64,000 bases of DNA from NCBI GenBank assembly GCA_038236995.1, contig JBBRZE010000001.1, forward strand, positions 1 to 64,000. Direction: 5' to 3'. The stretch's first letter is position 1; each line of letters starts with the position of its first letter. Both the position numbers and the translations under genes were made by a program. The DNA is from JAAFHB01 sp038236995. Lineage in GTDB: Bacteria > Bacteroidota > Bacteroidia > Bacteroidales > Prolixibacteraceae. The notes under the pieces were generated by a model that saw only the letters and a program-made list of their open reading frames with translations, had not been told where the DNA came from and did no database searches. Positions 8,683-18,551 of this stretch are shown here, piece after piece.

Positions 8683-10350
8683 CTAATACAGGAAACTGCT
8701 ACCACCCAGGAATTCTCTCAAAACCGATGTTGGCGGTATTTCCTCCTCGGGTATCGTTTCAAAATAAGATATGAAGATCAATAAACGAACTGCTTCGGAG
8801 TATTCGGGCGTATTCTCTTTTACCTGCTTCAATAATGGAGAGGCATGTTTTTTGATCACTGCAAGTTCGTAAATCAGCGCCGAATTAAACATGATATCGG
8901 CATTTTCCTGGTAAGGAAAGATATGTTTCTCTTCGCCGCGTCGTACACTTGGCCATCTCTGGATTGTTGTAAGTGCATCGTAACCACGGTATTTACTGTC
9001 GCGCGTGATTCTTCGGAGCAAACGGTTGTCGGTAGTTGGGATATAAGTGTGCTCATCGATCGAAATCTGCGTTAAAGCAGAAACAAAGATGCGATACGTT
9101 TTTTCAGGATCGATCAGTGGCGTCAAATCCGGATTTAATCCGTGTATACCTTCTATAATCAGAATATTATCTTTCGCCATTTTCATCTTCTTTCCGCTAA
9201 AGGTTCGCTCTCCCAGGTGGAAATCGAATCGCGGAACTTCCACTTCTTCACCGGCAGTCAATCGCAAAAGGAAATCATTAAAGAATGGAATATCAATTGC
9301 TTCTAATGCTTCAAAATCAAAGTTTCCAGATTCATCGATGGGAGTAAAAGTGCGGTTAACAAAGAAATCGTCAACTGAAACCTCAATGGCGTGCAATCCA
9401 TTTACGGCCAGCTGAATACCTAGTCTACGGCTAAAAGTTGTTTTTCCGGAACTCGAAGGACCTGCAACAAGAACGATATTCACTTTATCGCGTTTTTCAG
9501 TAATGGCAGTTGCAATTTCGGCAATCTTCTTTTCGTGCAGAGCCTCTGAAATTTTAATCAGATCGCTTGCACGACCTGCCTTTGTAACGGTATTCAGCCT
9601 CGGAATATCTTCAACTTCAAGAATATCGGCCCATTTTTTATGTTCTCTGAAAATCCCAAAAAGTTTATCCTGTTTTATTGCCGGTTCCAGTTCTTCGGTG
9701 TTCGTTGGTATAGGAAAGCGGAGCAAAATTCCATCGTAATATTTTTCAACTCCAAAATTTTGGACGCATCCGGTTGAAGTAAGCATATGTCCATAGAAAA
9801 AATTGACATGATTGCCCAGAAAGAAAATCGGGGCATAGAGCCGACCATAATTGCGGTAAAGTTCTGCTTTCCGGTACAAATTATTTTTTTCGAGTAATTC
9901 AATTGCCGTTTCGGTGAGGATCATTTTCCTTTCGACAGGAATATTCTGTCGTACAATCGACCTCATCTCATCGTTAAGCAACCAAACATCTTCCTCTTTG
10001 AAAACCCTCTCAAAACCTTCAATCTCACAATAATAGCCTTTCGAAATGGCATGGTCGATGATGAGCCGGGCATCGGGCCAAAGATTCCGAACTGCTGCAT
10101 ACAGAATAAATGAAAGTGTACGAAGGTACATTCGTTGTCCGTCGCGCCATGAATAGTCGATAAACTGGACCATGCGAGGTTTAACCATCTCATAGTCTAA
10201 AGGCTTTGCACGGTGATTCACATAAGCACCTAAAATTGGTTGGTTCATTTCGACCGAGAGTGATTTTGCAATCTCCCCCAGTGTTGTACCAAGCGGAAAT
10301 TTGCAATCCTGATCAGTATTTACACATCTGATATCAATATTCTTTGCCAT
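8683..10350 (-). CDS. TGS / ThrRS-second-domain / uridine-kinase-like nucleoside kinase
   Basis: A 555-residue cytoplasmic protein of a composite type common in Bacteroidota. The N-terminal part (about 1-65) looks like a TGS domain. Residues about 70-230 resemble the second additional (editing-like) domain of threonyl-tRNA synthetase (HAISKGYYCEIEG and STGCVQNFGV in place of the usual tRNA-synthetase motifs). From about residue 270 there is a phosphoribulokinase/uridine-kinase domain with P-loop GPSSSGKTT (297-305, Lys303), the VSVDDFFVNR motif and IIEGIHGLNP. It probably phosphorylates a nucleoside or related metabolite with ATP. The purpose of the tRNA-synthetase-like half is not known. Start is the ATG at 10350. 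Confidence 0.88.
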   Translation of the reverse strand: MAKNIDIRCVNTDQDCKFPLGTTLGEIAKSLSVEMNQPILGAYVNHRAKPLDYEMVKPRMVQFIDYSWRDGQRMYLRTLSFILYAAVRNLWPDARLIIDHAISKGYYCEIEGFERVFKEEDVWLLNDEMRSIVRQNIPVERKMILTETAIELLEKNNLYRKAELYRNYGRLYAPIFFLGNHVNFFYGHMLTSTGCVQNFGVEKYYDGILLRFPIPTNTEELEPAIKQDKLFGIFREHKKWADILEVEDIPRLNTVTKAGRASDLIKISEALHEKKIAEIATAITEKRDKVNIVLVAGPSSSGKTTFSRRLGIQLAVNGLHAIEVSVDDFFVNRTFTPIDESGNFDFEALEAIDIPFFNDFLLRLTAGEEVEVPRFDFHLGERTFSGKKMKMAKDNILIIEGIHGLNPDLTPLIDPEKTYRIFVSALTQISIDEHTYIPTTDNRLLRRITRDSKYRGYDALTTIQRWPSVRRGEEKHIFPYQENADIMFNSALIYELAVIKKHASPLLKQVKENTPEYSEAVRLLIFISYFETIPEEEIPPTSVLREFLGGSSFLY

Positions 10351-10485
10351 AGCTTAATTGCGATTTATCAAAAGAAACCACAAGATAGTTTTTTTGCTGC
10401 GATTACGAAATGTGTATACTAAAAATATACCTTTTATGGAGAAAGTTTAGAATTTTAGGTTGCTGGCGGTCAGGGATTCAGAGAT

Positions 10486-11463
10486 TCATTTTTCACAAAA
10501 ATCGCAGGTATTTACCAGTTCAGGTTGTCCAATTGGCTGAAAAGCAAGGATAACATTGTAAACGCGGTCCCTGATTTCCTGTGGTGTCGGATTCAATTCT
10601 ACAGCCGTAAAAAAGCCGGATTCGGGGTTAATCCTTTCAAAGACCATCAGGTACAGATCGAAAATGATCTCAAGACTTAACTGGTACCTGGGCTCTACCA
10701 TCGGTTTTACTTCCTGTATCATACGGTAGGTCTTTATGCGATATTCATCTGCCAGTAAATAATATTCGCGAATTAGCTCCCTGAATCCCTGAGGCATTTC
10801 TCCTCCGTTGCTGATTGATTTCAGTTGCTGACGGTCCAACCCATATTTTGCAATCAGATCATCCGCAAAATAGTTGAGGTTATTGTGCTGATCTTTTTGA
10901 AAATCCCTGATGATATGCACAATATAACTAAATACAGCACATGGTGTTGCCGTACTTCTAACATCAAAAACCGGCGCCTTGTATTCGCCATTTTCGTTTG
11001 AGATTCCGCAGAGATGAACAAAAACGGAGGCGGGTGCGATTGAGGCACCTTTGCAGTAATCAAGGAAAGTATCCAGTGTGGCAAATCCATCGTGATAAAT
11101 ATCGTAGATCATCGAAGTAGCGAACGTTTCCATTGTCCAAAGCGGAATCTTAAACTGGTTCATTGTTTCGATCAGTTTACTTTTCCATGGATCAGCATCT
11201 CTATTATCGTGTATCGAGTTGATCCACGCTTTAACCTCTTTCTCGAATAACTCCCTTTCTCCTTCAGCAATTTTCTGATTTTCCGATTTGTAATTGTCGA
11301 TTAAATCGTCGATTGCCCGCATAAACCGATAGCAGGTCTTCGCTGCCAAAAAGCGGTCCTCGTCCCAGAAATTGGCGGCAACGAGGATATTTGGATGATC
11401 GATAATTTTTTCGAAATCCAGTTTGTTGAAAATAGTCAGATATGTATCGAGTTGGCTATTCAT
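10486..11463 (-). CDS. crtB: Phytoene/squalene synthase family protein
   Basis: Trans-isoprenyl diphosphate synthase that probably condenses two geranylgeranyl diphosphates to phytoene. Both Asp-rich substrate-Mg motifs are present: DDLIDNY near residue 55 and the VHIIRDFQKD segment near residue 185. Length from the chosen ATG is 325 residues, normal for the family. An upstream TTG at 11478 would add only five residues; the ATG at 11463 gives MNSQLDTYL and is preferred. It follows the phytoene desaturase gene by 36 bp on the same strand, so the two form a carotenoid operon. Squalene synthesis is possible but less likely given the partner. Confidence 0.9.
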   Translation of the reverse strand: MNSQLDTYLTIFNKLDFEKIIDHPNILVAANFWDEDRFLAAKTCYRFMRAIDDLIDNYKSENQKIAEGERELFEKEVKAWINSIHDNRDADPWKSKLIETMNQFKIPLWTMETFATSMIYDIYHDGFATLDTFLDYCKGASIAPASVFVHLCGISNENGEYKAPVFDVRSTATPCAVFSYIVHIIRDFQKDQHNNLNYFADDLIAKYGLDRQQLKSISNGGEMPQGFRELIREYYLLADEYRIKTYRMIQEVKPMVEPRYQLSLEIIFDLYLMVFERINPESGFFTAVELNPTPQEIRDRVYNVILAFQPIGQPELVNTCDFCEK

Positions 11464-11499
11464 CTTAAGTTTTACCAAAAGTATAAGATTTTGACGGAT

Positions 11500-12999
11500 T
11501 TATCGGAATTCATTCTGACAATTTTCCTTCAAAATTCGCTCTGAAGTAAGTTTTGCCGACAATAGGACGAGCGGAACACCATTCCCCGGATGTGTGCTGC
11601 CACCGACAAAATAAAGATTCCGGTAACGATTATGTCTGTTATGAGGCCTGAAATATCCCATCTGCATTATATTGTGTCCAATACTTCCGAATACGGATCC
11701 ATGTGAAACATTATAAATTGATTTCCAGGCTACTGGTGTATAGCAAATTTCAAATTTTATATGATCCTTCAGATCGGAAAATCCTTCCTGAGCCAGTCGT
11801 TTAAGAACTTCCACCCTGGCCATCTTTTTAAGCTCTTCCCAATCCTGGGGGTTTTTTTCGTCCAAATGACCTATCGGAACAATGACAGATACCGAATCTT
11901 CACCGGACGGCGCGGCTGAAGGGTCGGTGCGAACCGGAGCATGAATGTAAAAACTTGGATTCGCGGACAACGAATAATGATCAAAAATCGCATCCAGACT
12001 TTTGGCATAATCTTCAGACAGAAAAATGCTGTGGTGTTCGAACTCTGGATAGGGCTTGCTAAGTCCCCAATGAAAAACAATGGCCGAGCATGAATAGGTT
12101 TTGCGATCCAGACTTACGGACATTTTCTTATCGGGCAATAAATCTCGATAGGCATACGGCAGATCCGCATTAACAACGATAAGATCACTTTTTATCGTTG
12201 TTCCGTCGCTGAAGATAAGCTGCTTCGCCAGGTTACCATCTGTTCCGATCTTTTCAACTGTTTTATTGAAAACGAATTTCACACCAGCATCTTTCGCTAC
12301 TGATTCGAGTTTTAAGGCAATCTGGTGCATTCCTCCTATCGGGAAAAGCGCTCCTTCGATCATTTCAGTAGCCGGCAACATCGAAAAAAGTGCCGGTGCC
12401 GCTAATGGACTCTGTCCGACATAGATATTTTGAAACGTAAACGCTTGTTGCAAATTCTTGTTTTTAAAAAACCTGCGAATGAAGACAGAATGTTTAAGAT
12501 ATGTTTTCAGCCTGATAAGCATCATTACATTTGCGAATGTCGTAAATTCAAAAAGGTTGTAGAAGTTTCGCGCCAGCAGGTTTTTGTACGAATCACTAAA
12601 AAACGCGTAACCTGTTGCTATATATTCTTTATACCGGATGTAGCTCCCGTGCTCCATTCTTTCGAGCTGAGGTTTCATCACCGCATCGTCTTTTGAAAAG
12701 ATCAACTGCTCACCACTTCCAAAGTAAAGTTTATAGATCGTTGAAAGATCTTTCAGCTCAAAACATTGATCAAAATTGAGTCCTAACGAATCGAAAACTT
12801 TCCGGTAGATGGAAGGCATCAACAGAATTGTTGCCCCAAGGTCGAACCGGTGACCATCCCGAAGAATTTGGCTGCATCTTCCACCCGATTGAGAATTTTT
12901 CTCAAAGACAGAGACATCAAAACCATTCTTTGCCAAAGTGATAGCCGTGGCCATTCCAGCTATTCCTGCACCCACTATTGCGACTGATTTTTTGCTCAT
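11500..12999 (-). CDS. crtI: Phytoene desaturase (CrtI-type FAD oxidoreductase)
   Basis: Introduces double bonds into phytoene at the inner membrane. The N-terminal Rossmann motif VGAGIAGMATAITLAKNG with FEKN..SGGRC binds FAD. The C-terminal part has the family motif NLYFVGGSTHPGNGVPLVLLSAK. From the preferred ATG at 12999 (MSKKSVAIVGAG) the protein has 499 residues, typical of CrtI. A longer frame from 13038 would add 13 residues that include an AAAGGAG ribosome-binding-like sequence, which argues for the shorter form. It is first in an operon with the phytoene synthase gene. No cyclase or hydroxylase is in the window, so the final pigment cannot be predicted. Confidence 0.93.
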   Translation of the reverse strand: MSKKSVAIVGAGIAGMATAITLAKNGFDVSVFEKNSQSGGRCSQILRDGHRFDLGATILLMPSIYRKVFDSLGLNFDQCFELKDLSTIYKLYFGSGEQLIFSKDDAVMKPQLERMEHGSYIRYKEYIATGYAFFSDSYKNLLARNFYNLFEFTTFANVMMLIRLKTYLKHSVFIRRFFKNKNLQQAFTFQNIYVGQSPLAAPALFSMLPATEMIEGALFPIGGMHQIALKLESVAKDAGVKFVFNKTVEKIGTDGNLAKQLIFSDGTTIKSDLIVVNADLPYAYRDLLPDKKMSVSLDRKTYSCSAIVFHWGLSKPYPEFEHHSIFLSEDYAKSLDAIFDHYSLSANPSFYIHAPVRTDPSAAPSGEDSVSVIVPIGHLDEKNPQDWEELKKMARVEVLKRLAQEGFSDLKDHIKFEICYTPVAWKSIYNVSHGSVFGSIGHNIMQMGYFRPHNRHNRYRNLYFVGGSTHPGNGVPLVLLSAKLTSERILKENCQNEFR

Positions 13000-13145
13000 A
13001 AAAATAACATGCTCCTTTCTGAACTTCAGGAAAAACAAACTGTCTTCAAAACCTGATAGGTATTAAATTGTATTTGTCGGCGCCGGAAAAGAATAATTAC
13101 AATCTATTTAAATCCATTAAGCAATTTGGAAATATTCAAAATAAG

Positions 13146-13178
13146 AATCCCTTGCTGCAAATATTGAAGCAAGGGATT
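13146..13178 (-). terminator. Terminator hairpin after the patatin gene
   Basis: Perfect 11-bp stem AATCCCTTGCT / AGCAAGGGATT with an 11-nt loop. It lies about 80 bp after the stop of the minus-strand patatin gene, separating it from crtI. The T-tract is weak, so it may be a partial terminator. Confidence 0.6.
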
Positions 13179-13255
13179 TAATATTTCGTAAATCGTTATT
13201 TATAAGTGGTTTATTTCAAATTTAGATTTGAATTTCAACCACATTTGAAATATCA

Positions 13256-14494
13256 TTAATCATCAATGTTGTTAATAAGCTGCTTCCTTATTTCTTTATA
13301 ATTATTCCAGTCAAATTGTCTGAGAAACCGTTCTGCAGCCATTGCGCCACGTTTAAACAGATCGAGTTTTGCATCATCGGTAATTCCGAAATTAAGCCAG
13401 TCGTGTTCGCCGATATCAATCTTTTCGATAAGCAAACTATAGTCGGGATTTTTAAGCAGAAAATCGTAATCATGCAAATGGCGTGAGGCGTTGAACATTG
13501 CACCAAACAGATTCATTGGACTCGAAATCTTATTTGCCATGTTGCGGTTATCGCCAAGTCGGATACCAAAAGTTGGCATACGAGGTACAGAATTTTGCTT
13601 ATGGAAGACATCTATTGGGAAATTCGACAGAATACCACCATCAACAAAGAAACTCGTCTGGGGTAAAGCTCCCGTGAATTTTACGGTATCCACCCAATTC
13701 TGTTGCGCTTTTATGCCTTGAGGAATGTTGTCGATTTGCAAAGGGCTGAAAAAGAATGGAATCGACATGGAAGCTCTCACAAAAAGCGCTGGATTCTCAC
13801 TTTCAGGATCACTCCAGAAAAGGTTTGCCATTCTTGGAAATTCGACCTTTGTTTCCGTCGTCAGATCAGCTGAAATAATGGCAATGCGAGGTTTCAGGCC
13901 GTCCAACGTTTTTGGGATTCCGCGGCGTATAAGCAAATCAGCGGGGAGTTTTGAGAAATGATCGTTGAGATCTGCAACAGATTTTACTCCGTTATTTTCG
14001 AGAAACTGAGTGAGCCAATCCCGAAAATCGTCACCCGGATTAAGCCCCAGATCATCAAATATTTCATCTATAACCTGCCATCCTTTCCAGATCATTTTTA
14101 CCCGTTTTGCCTTTTCAACCAGCGCTTTGATAAAGTCTTTTGAATCATCATCCCCATCTACAAAATCGTATAGATTTTTGTTGATCATTACTTCAATTAC
14201 CTTTTCCGACTTTGGTTTTGAAACATCCCCCAAACCAGCTAACAACATGGCATTAATCGATCCTGCGGAAGTCCCTGCAAGGCTAAAAAAACGGAGGCCC
14301 ATCTGTTCAAGTACATAGGTGTAACCGATCAAAGCAACTCCCAAAACCCCTCCACCTTCCTGAACGAGTTCGATGTATTGGTTTCCTGATACATCCATTA
14401 GGTCAGAAAACGGTTTTTGATCTACTTTATCATTTCTCATCCGCTCGATCAACTGAACGACTTCCGGATCATTTGTAAAATCTGTTGTTCCCAT
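13256..14494 (-). CDS. Patatin-like phospholipase
   Basis: A 412-residue lipid acyl hydrolase of the patatin family. The catalytic Ser-Asp dyad is visible: oxyanion loop EGGGVLG (46-52), nucleophile elbow GTSAG (Ser76) and Asp285 in FVDGGILSNFP. No signal peptide is visible, so it is probably cytoplasmic or membrane-associated rather than exported. It lacks the POTRA/surface-antigen domain of PlpD-type secreted patatins. It is a single gene with its own terminator. The likely role is phospholipid or acyl-ester turnover; an effector or defence role has no support from neighbours. Confidence 0.9.
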   Translation of the reverse strand: MGTTDFTNDPEVVQLIERMRNDKVDQKPFSDLMDVSGNQYIELVQEGGGVLGVALIGYTYVLEQMGLRFFSLAGTSAGSINAMLLAGLGDVSKPKSEKVIEVMINKNLYDFVDGDDDSKDFIKALVEKAKRVKMIWKGWQVIDEIFDDLGLNPGDDFRDWLTQFLENNGVKSVADLNDHFSKLPADLLIRRGIPKTLDGLKPRIAIISADLTTETKVEFPRMANLFWSDPESENPALFVRASMSIPFFFSPLQIDNIPQGIKAQQNWVDTVKFTGALPQTSFFVDGGILSNFPIDVFHKQNSVPRMPTFGIRLGDNRNMANKISSPMNLFGAMFNASRHLHDYDFLLKNPDYSLLIEKIDIGEHDWLNFGITDDAKLDLFKRGAMAAERFLRQFDWNNYKEIRKQLINNIDD

Positions 14495-14731
14495 TGTTTT
14501 ATTGATTTAGTGATTGATAATAAATTAATTCTGCATTTATGTTAATAATAGTTTGTTCCAACCGGGTTATTGTGTATTGCAAAACAGGTTGCCTTTAATA
14601 TTTGTATTCCATTTGCGATGAGGATTTAATATTTACGCTCAATTGCCTTCAATTCTGAGAATGCCGAAACCTTGTAAGGTCGGTTTATACGAGGAATTCA
14701 ATTGTATTGTTACTTTAAATCCGATTTAGGT

Positions 14732-14739
14732 TAATTTTG
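14732..14739 (+). promoter_or_regulatory. Bacteroidota -7 box (TAATTTTG) of rdgB
   Basis: TAATTTTG matches TAnnTTTG, with a TTG at 14707-14709 about 22 bp upstream. Transcription should begin shortly before the ATG at 14755. The TTG that could extend the rdgB frame to 14737 lies inside this box, so it is not a start codon. Confidence 0.65.
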
Positions 14740-14754
14740 CAGCAAAAAATTCAT

Positions 14755-15339
14755 ATGACGAAGCATAAACTGGTATTTGCAACAAACAACGATCATAAAC
14801 TGAGAGAACTAAAAGAGATTCTTTCGTCAGAATTCGAACTATTAAGTTTGAATGATATCGGTTGCGATGACGATATCCCCGAAACGGGAACGACCCTTGA
14901 GGCCAATGCAGCACAGAAGTCTTTCTATATCTGGGATAAATATGGCATTGACTGCTTTGCTGACGATACCGGACTTGAGATAGAAGCCCTTGGAAATGAG
15001 CCAGGGGTCTATTCCGCGCGTTATGCCGGCGAAGGACGAAGTGCTACCGACAACATGGTGAAGGTTTTGGCGAAAATGGGAAACGAAACTAACAGGAAAG
15101 CAAGGTTCAGGTGTGTTATTTCGCTGATTATTGGAGGGAAGGAAAATCAATTTGAAGGAATTGTGGAAGGGGAAATACTTGCTGAAAAGCACGGAGAAGC
15201 TGGTTTCGGATACGATCCCATTTTTATGCCACATGGATTTAACCAGTCTTTTGCTGAAATGTCAGCCAATGACAAAAACCGGATTAGCCACAGGGGAAGA
15301 GCTGTAATGAAATTGGTTGATTATCTGAAAAATATATAA
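14755..15339 (+). CDS. rdgB: Non-canonical purine NTP pyrophosphatase (RdgB/HAM1)
   Basis: Hydrolyses dITP, XTP and related deaminated purine nucleotides to monophosphates, cleaning the nucleotide pool. The N-terminus has the family signature VFATNNDHKLREL. It is followed by the acidic metal-binding stretch FADDTGLEIEALGNEPGVYSAR and the C-terminal GFGYDPIF motif with SHRGRA. From ATG 14755 it has 194 residues, the usual length. The start is fixed by the promoter box just upstream. porZ and recO follow on the same strand with short gaps, so they may be partly co-transcribed. Confidence 0.95.
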   Translation: MTKHKLVFATNNDHKLRELKEILSSEFELLSLNDIGCDDDIPETGTTLEANAAQKSFYIWDKYGIDCFADDTGLEIEALGNEPGVYSARYAGEGRSATDNMVKVLAKMGNETNRKARFRCVISLIIGGKENQFEGIVEGEILAEKHGEAGFGYDPIFMPHGFNQSFAEMSANDKNRISHRGRAVMKLVDYLKNI

Positions 15340-15390
15340 ATTCGCATCACCCGAATCGGCCAGTTTTTCAATAACTAATATTCGAACCGT

Positions 15391-17703
15391 TTGATGATTG
15401 CAAAACTACGAACACTACTTTTTGCATTGATCGGTGTCTCCTTTTTCTGCGAGATTCCGGCAAATAACTGGCACTCATATCTGTCATATTATCAAACAAT
15501 CGCAATTACTCAGGGTGATCAGAAAATCTTCGCTGCCAACGAAAACGGTCTTTTTTCCTTCGACCTTACTGACAGAAGTTTTGAAACAAAGTCACGTGTT
15601 GAAGGGCTGTCAGATTCAGGGATTTCAGCGATCAGTTGGTCTAATTCAAAAAAAGCGTTATTAGTTGGTTATTCAAACGGAAACCTTGACCTTATTTCTG
15701 GAAACTCAATTCTTAACCTGTCGGATCTTAAGCTCATGGCAACTATCGCCAATAAATCAATTAATAATATTTTTTGTGACGGAGATTTTGCCTGGTTAAG
15801 CTGCGATTTTGGCATTGTAAAAATCAATTTAAAAAAGTGGGAGGTAGCCGAAACCTGGATGATTGGACCTGATGCAACCCTCATTGTTGTAAATGAACTT
15901 GCTGCTGATGATCTATATTTTTGGGCTGCTACAGAATCAGGTGTTTTCAGGGCTGAGAAAAGTAATCCAAATCTTCAGGATTATCACAATTGGATTCTTC
16001 AGGATGGGCTTCCATTTCCACACAACCAATTCAGTTCAATGGCCGTTTATAATAACAAAGTCTTCACGTGTGATATCGCGGGAAAGATCTACTCATTTGA
16101 TGGAACATCGTGGAGGACGGTTTATCCCGAAATCACAGGCATAAGAAAGATCAGGGGGTTCTCCTCAGCATTGGCTTTTGTTTGTGACAATAGTATTGAG
16201 GTATTGGGATCAAACTCTCGCTTGACGGTTTCGAATTATGGCACCCTGATTCCGGCAGATTCAAAAATCAATCCTTCTGATGCACTAATCAGCAATTCGG
16301 GTGATCTGTGGATTGGTGATCACATACTCGGTTTGGTTCAAAAATCAGGAAATGGTTCGTTTCTTACGATGGTTCCTTCAAGTCCGTCGAATAATAATTC
16401 ACTGAAAATGACCGCCTCCGGAATTAATCTTTACATCGCTACAGGTAAGGATGATTCGCAGGCGGAATCGGTTTCTGCTGAAATTCACCTGTTGAAAGAT
16501 CAGGAGTGGTTTGCCGTCAACGAATTTACTGACACGAAGTTATCCGGTCTGAAAAATATTACTAAAGTCGTTCCATCTCCTGCTAACCCGGATCATTATT
16601 GGGGATCGACCCGAGGTGACGGACTTATTGAATTTGAAGGACAGAAAGCAGTTAGAATCTATAATTCCACGAATTCAACGCTTGGGTCGCAAAATGGTAT
16701 TTGTAAAACAGGTGGATTAACTTATGATGTTGTCGGAAATTTGTGGTTGACGAATCCTTTTGGGAGTAATCAGCTACATGTTATAAAACCGGATGGAACC
16801 TGGAAATCCTTTAGTTATCCGGGAATCGATAATCAGTTTTCCGCTGCTGGTGAAATGATTATTACAAAAGTCGATACCAAATGGATTATCGTCAATAATT
16901 CAGATCTTTTTGCCCTACGGACAAAAAACACTTTAGACAATACTTTAGATGACCAATACCGGAAAACTTCTGTCCGAAGCCGGTTTTCGAATGGAGAAAC
17001 GACGCTTATAAAAGGGTTTAACCAGATTAATATACTAACAGAAGACCAGGATGGATATCTTTGGGTAGGAACAGAAAACGGTGTTGTACTTTATACGAAC
17101 CCGGAAACACTTTTTGATGATACGGAGTTTTATGGAGTACAACCATCGGTAGATCTTGGTGACAGTCAGTTTCATCCGCTTCTTGAAAATGAAATGGTGA
17201 ATGCACTGGTTGTCGATGGAGGTAACCGTAAATGGTTTGGAACGACAAATTCAGGTGTTTTCCTCTTTTCCCCTGACGGATCTAAACTGATCCACCATTT
17301 CAATACGGACAATTCTCCCCTTTTTTCGAATAACATATCCAGTATTGCTATAAATAGTCAGAATGGTGAAGTGTTTTTTGCTACTGAACGGGGACTGATC
17401 TCGTGGATAGGTGATGCAACCGAAGGGAAGAATTCATTTCAACATTTATATGCATGGCCAAATCCGGTAAGGGAAACCTATCATGGTGACATTACGATAG
17501 ATGGCCTTACCGGAGAATCGAGTGTGAAAATAACGGATGTTTCAGGCAACCTTGTGTATAAGACTACTTCAAATGGCGGGCGTGCAACCTGGAATGGAAA
17601 GAATCGTAATGGCGATCGGGTTAGTACAGGTGTCTACCTGATATTTTGTGCTAATCACGATGGGAGTCAATCGCGTGTCATCAAACTGCTTTTTATTCAT
17701 TGA
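15391..17703 (+). CDS. porZ: PorZ-like type IX secretion protein (two-component-regulator propeller)
   Basis: A 770-residue exported protein closely matching the layout of Porphyromonas gingivalis PorZ. A signal peptide ends near residue 24. It is followed by NWHSYLSYYQTIAITQ and the propeller start IFAANENGLFSFD with VEGLSDSGISAI, further propeller blades (LWIGDHILGL, YLWVGTENGVVLY, RKWFGTTNSGVFLF), and a C-terminal domain of about 80 residues starting at WPNPVRE with GVYLIF and VIKLLFIH. The C-terminal domain is of the type IX sorting-signal type. In P. gingivalis PorZ sits at the cell surface with PorU, PorV and PorQ and helps attach cargo to A-LPS. No other type IX component lies in the window. 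A different propeller/T9SS cargo protein is the main alternative. Confidence 0.82.
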   Translation: MMIAKLRTLLFALIGVSFFCEIPANNWHSYLSYYQTIAITQGDQKIFAANENGLFSFDLTDRSFETKSRVEGLSDSGISAISWSNSKKALLVGYSNGNLDLISGNSILNLSDLKLMATIANKSINNIFCDGDFAWLSCDFGIVKINLKKWEVAETWMIGPDATLIVVNELAADDLYFWAATESGVFRAEKSNPNLQDYHNWILQDGLPFPHNQFSSMAVYNNKVFTCDIAGKIYSFDGTSWRTVYPEITGIRKIRGFSSALAFVCDNSIEVLGSNSRLTVSNYGTLIPADSKINPSDALISNSGDLWIGDHILGLVQKSGNGSFLTMVPSSPSNNNSLKMTASGINLYIATGKDDSQAESVSAEIHLLKDQEWFAVNEFTDTKLSGLKNITKVVPSPANPDHYWGSTRGDGLIEFEGQKAVRIYNSTNSTLGSQNGICKTGGLTYDVVGNLWLTNPFGSNQLHVIKPDGTWKSFSYPGIDNQFSAAGEMIITKVDTKWIIVNNSDLFALRTKNTLDNTLDDQYRKTSVRSRFSNGETTLIKGFNQINILTEDQDGYLWVGTENGVVLYTNPETLFDDTEFYGVQPSVDLGDSQFHPLLENEMVNALVVDGGNRKWFGTTNSGVFLFSPDGSKLIHHFNTDNSPLFSNNISSIAINSQNGEVFFATERGLISWIGDATEGKNSFQHLYAWPNPVRETYHGDITIDGLTGESSVKITDVSGNLVYKTTSNGGRATWNGKNRNGDRVSTGVYLIFCANHDGSQSRVIKLLFIH

Positions 17704-17706
17704 AAC

Positions 17707-18432
17707 ATGCTGCAAAAAACACGAGGAATAGTATTACGTAGTCTTAAATACGGTGAAACAGGTGTGATTACAACCATTTATACCGAGGCGTTTGGCAGGA
17801 TGGCGTTCATCATGCAAGGGATTCATGGAAAAAAAACGTCGGTAAAAGGAAATCTGCTGAAACAACTTTTCCTGCTGGAAATGGAGGTAGAATACAAACC
17901 TGGAAGGGAATTGCAGAGAGTGAAGGAGATAAAAAATATCTCTCCTTTCGGATCGATACCTTTTTGGATTGTCAAGTCGTCGCAGGCACTTTTTCTTGCG
18001 GAACTTTTGGAAAAGGTACTTCGGGAAGAGGAATCACGTCCTGATTTATTCGGATTTCTTTATCGGTCAATTCAGGTACTTGATTTACTTGAGGATGGTA
18101 TTAATAATTTTCATTTGATATTTCTGATTCAGCTTACCCGGTATCTCGGATTTGGGCCATCTAACAATCATTCTGCATCGAATCAAATTTTCGATATGAT
18201 CGCCGGGAAATTCGTTGTATTGCCACCTACACATCCGTGGTTTTTACAAAACTACGAAAGTTCAGTCCTTGCACAATTAATCGGAATGAGCTTTCAAAAT
18301 TCAACAGAATTCAAACCAGATCAAGGATTACGGAATATTTTGCTCGATTTTGTACTCGAATATTATGGACTTCACCTGGGGAATAAACTAAATTTAAAAT
18401 CGCTCGAAATATTTAGAGATATACTTCATTAA
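17707..18432 (+). CDS. recO: DNA repair protein RecO
   Basis: A 241-residue RecO: an N-terminal OB fold (TRGIVLRSLKYGETGVITTIYTEAFGRMAFIMQGI) followed by a helical C-terminal domain. With RecR and RecF it loads RecA onto SSB-coated gaps during recombinational repair. The protein starts 3 bp after the porZ stop codon, so the two are probably translated from one transcript. The zinc-finger cysteines found in some RecO proteins are absent, which is common in Bacteroidota. Confidence 0.93.
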   Translation: MLQKTRGIVLRSLKYGETGVITTIYTEAFGRMAFIMQGIHGKKTSVKGNLLKQLFLLEMEVEYKPGRELQRVKEIKNISPFGSIPFWIVKSSQALFLAELLEKVLREEESRPDLFGFLYRSIQVLDLLEDGINNFHLIFLIQLTRYLGFGPSNNHSASNQIFDMIAGKFVVLPPTHPWFLQNYESSVLAQLIGMSFQNSTEFKPDQGLRNILLDFVLEYYGLHLGNKLNLKSLEIFRDILH

Positions 18433-18519
18433 TAGTATTATAGCTATCGTTAATCAAGAATTAAACAGTAGTTGTCATTCTGAATTGCTAAATCTGAATG
18501 GTTCGATAAAAAATAATGT

Positions 18520-18527
18520 TACTTTTG
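18520..18527 (+). promoter_or_regulatory. Bacteroidota -7 box (TACTTTTG)
   Basis: TACTTTTG fits TAnnTTTG and lies 24 bp before the ATG at 18552. The open frame reaches back to an ATG at 18516, but that codon would be upstream of the transcription start, which supports the shorter protein. Confidence 0.6.
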
Positions 18528-18551
18528 CAGTTAGCAACTGATTACAATAAA

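Noticed and set aside
13256..14494. Patatin as part of a CBASS-type defence system
   Set aside because: No cyclase or accessory gene is adjacent; a housekeeping lipase is simpler.
14737..14754. Longer rdgB start at TTG
   Set aside because: The codon lies within the TAATTTTG promoter box, so it cannot be in the mRNA.
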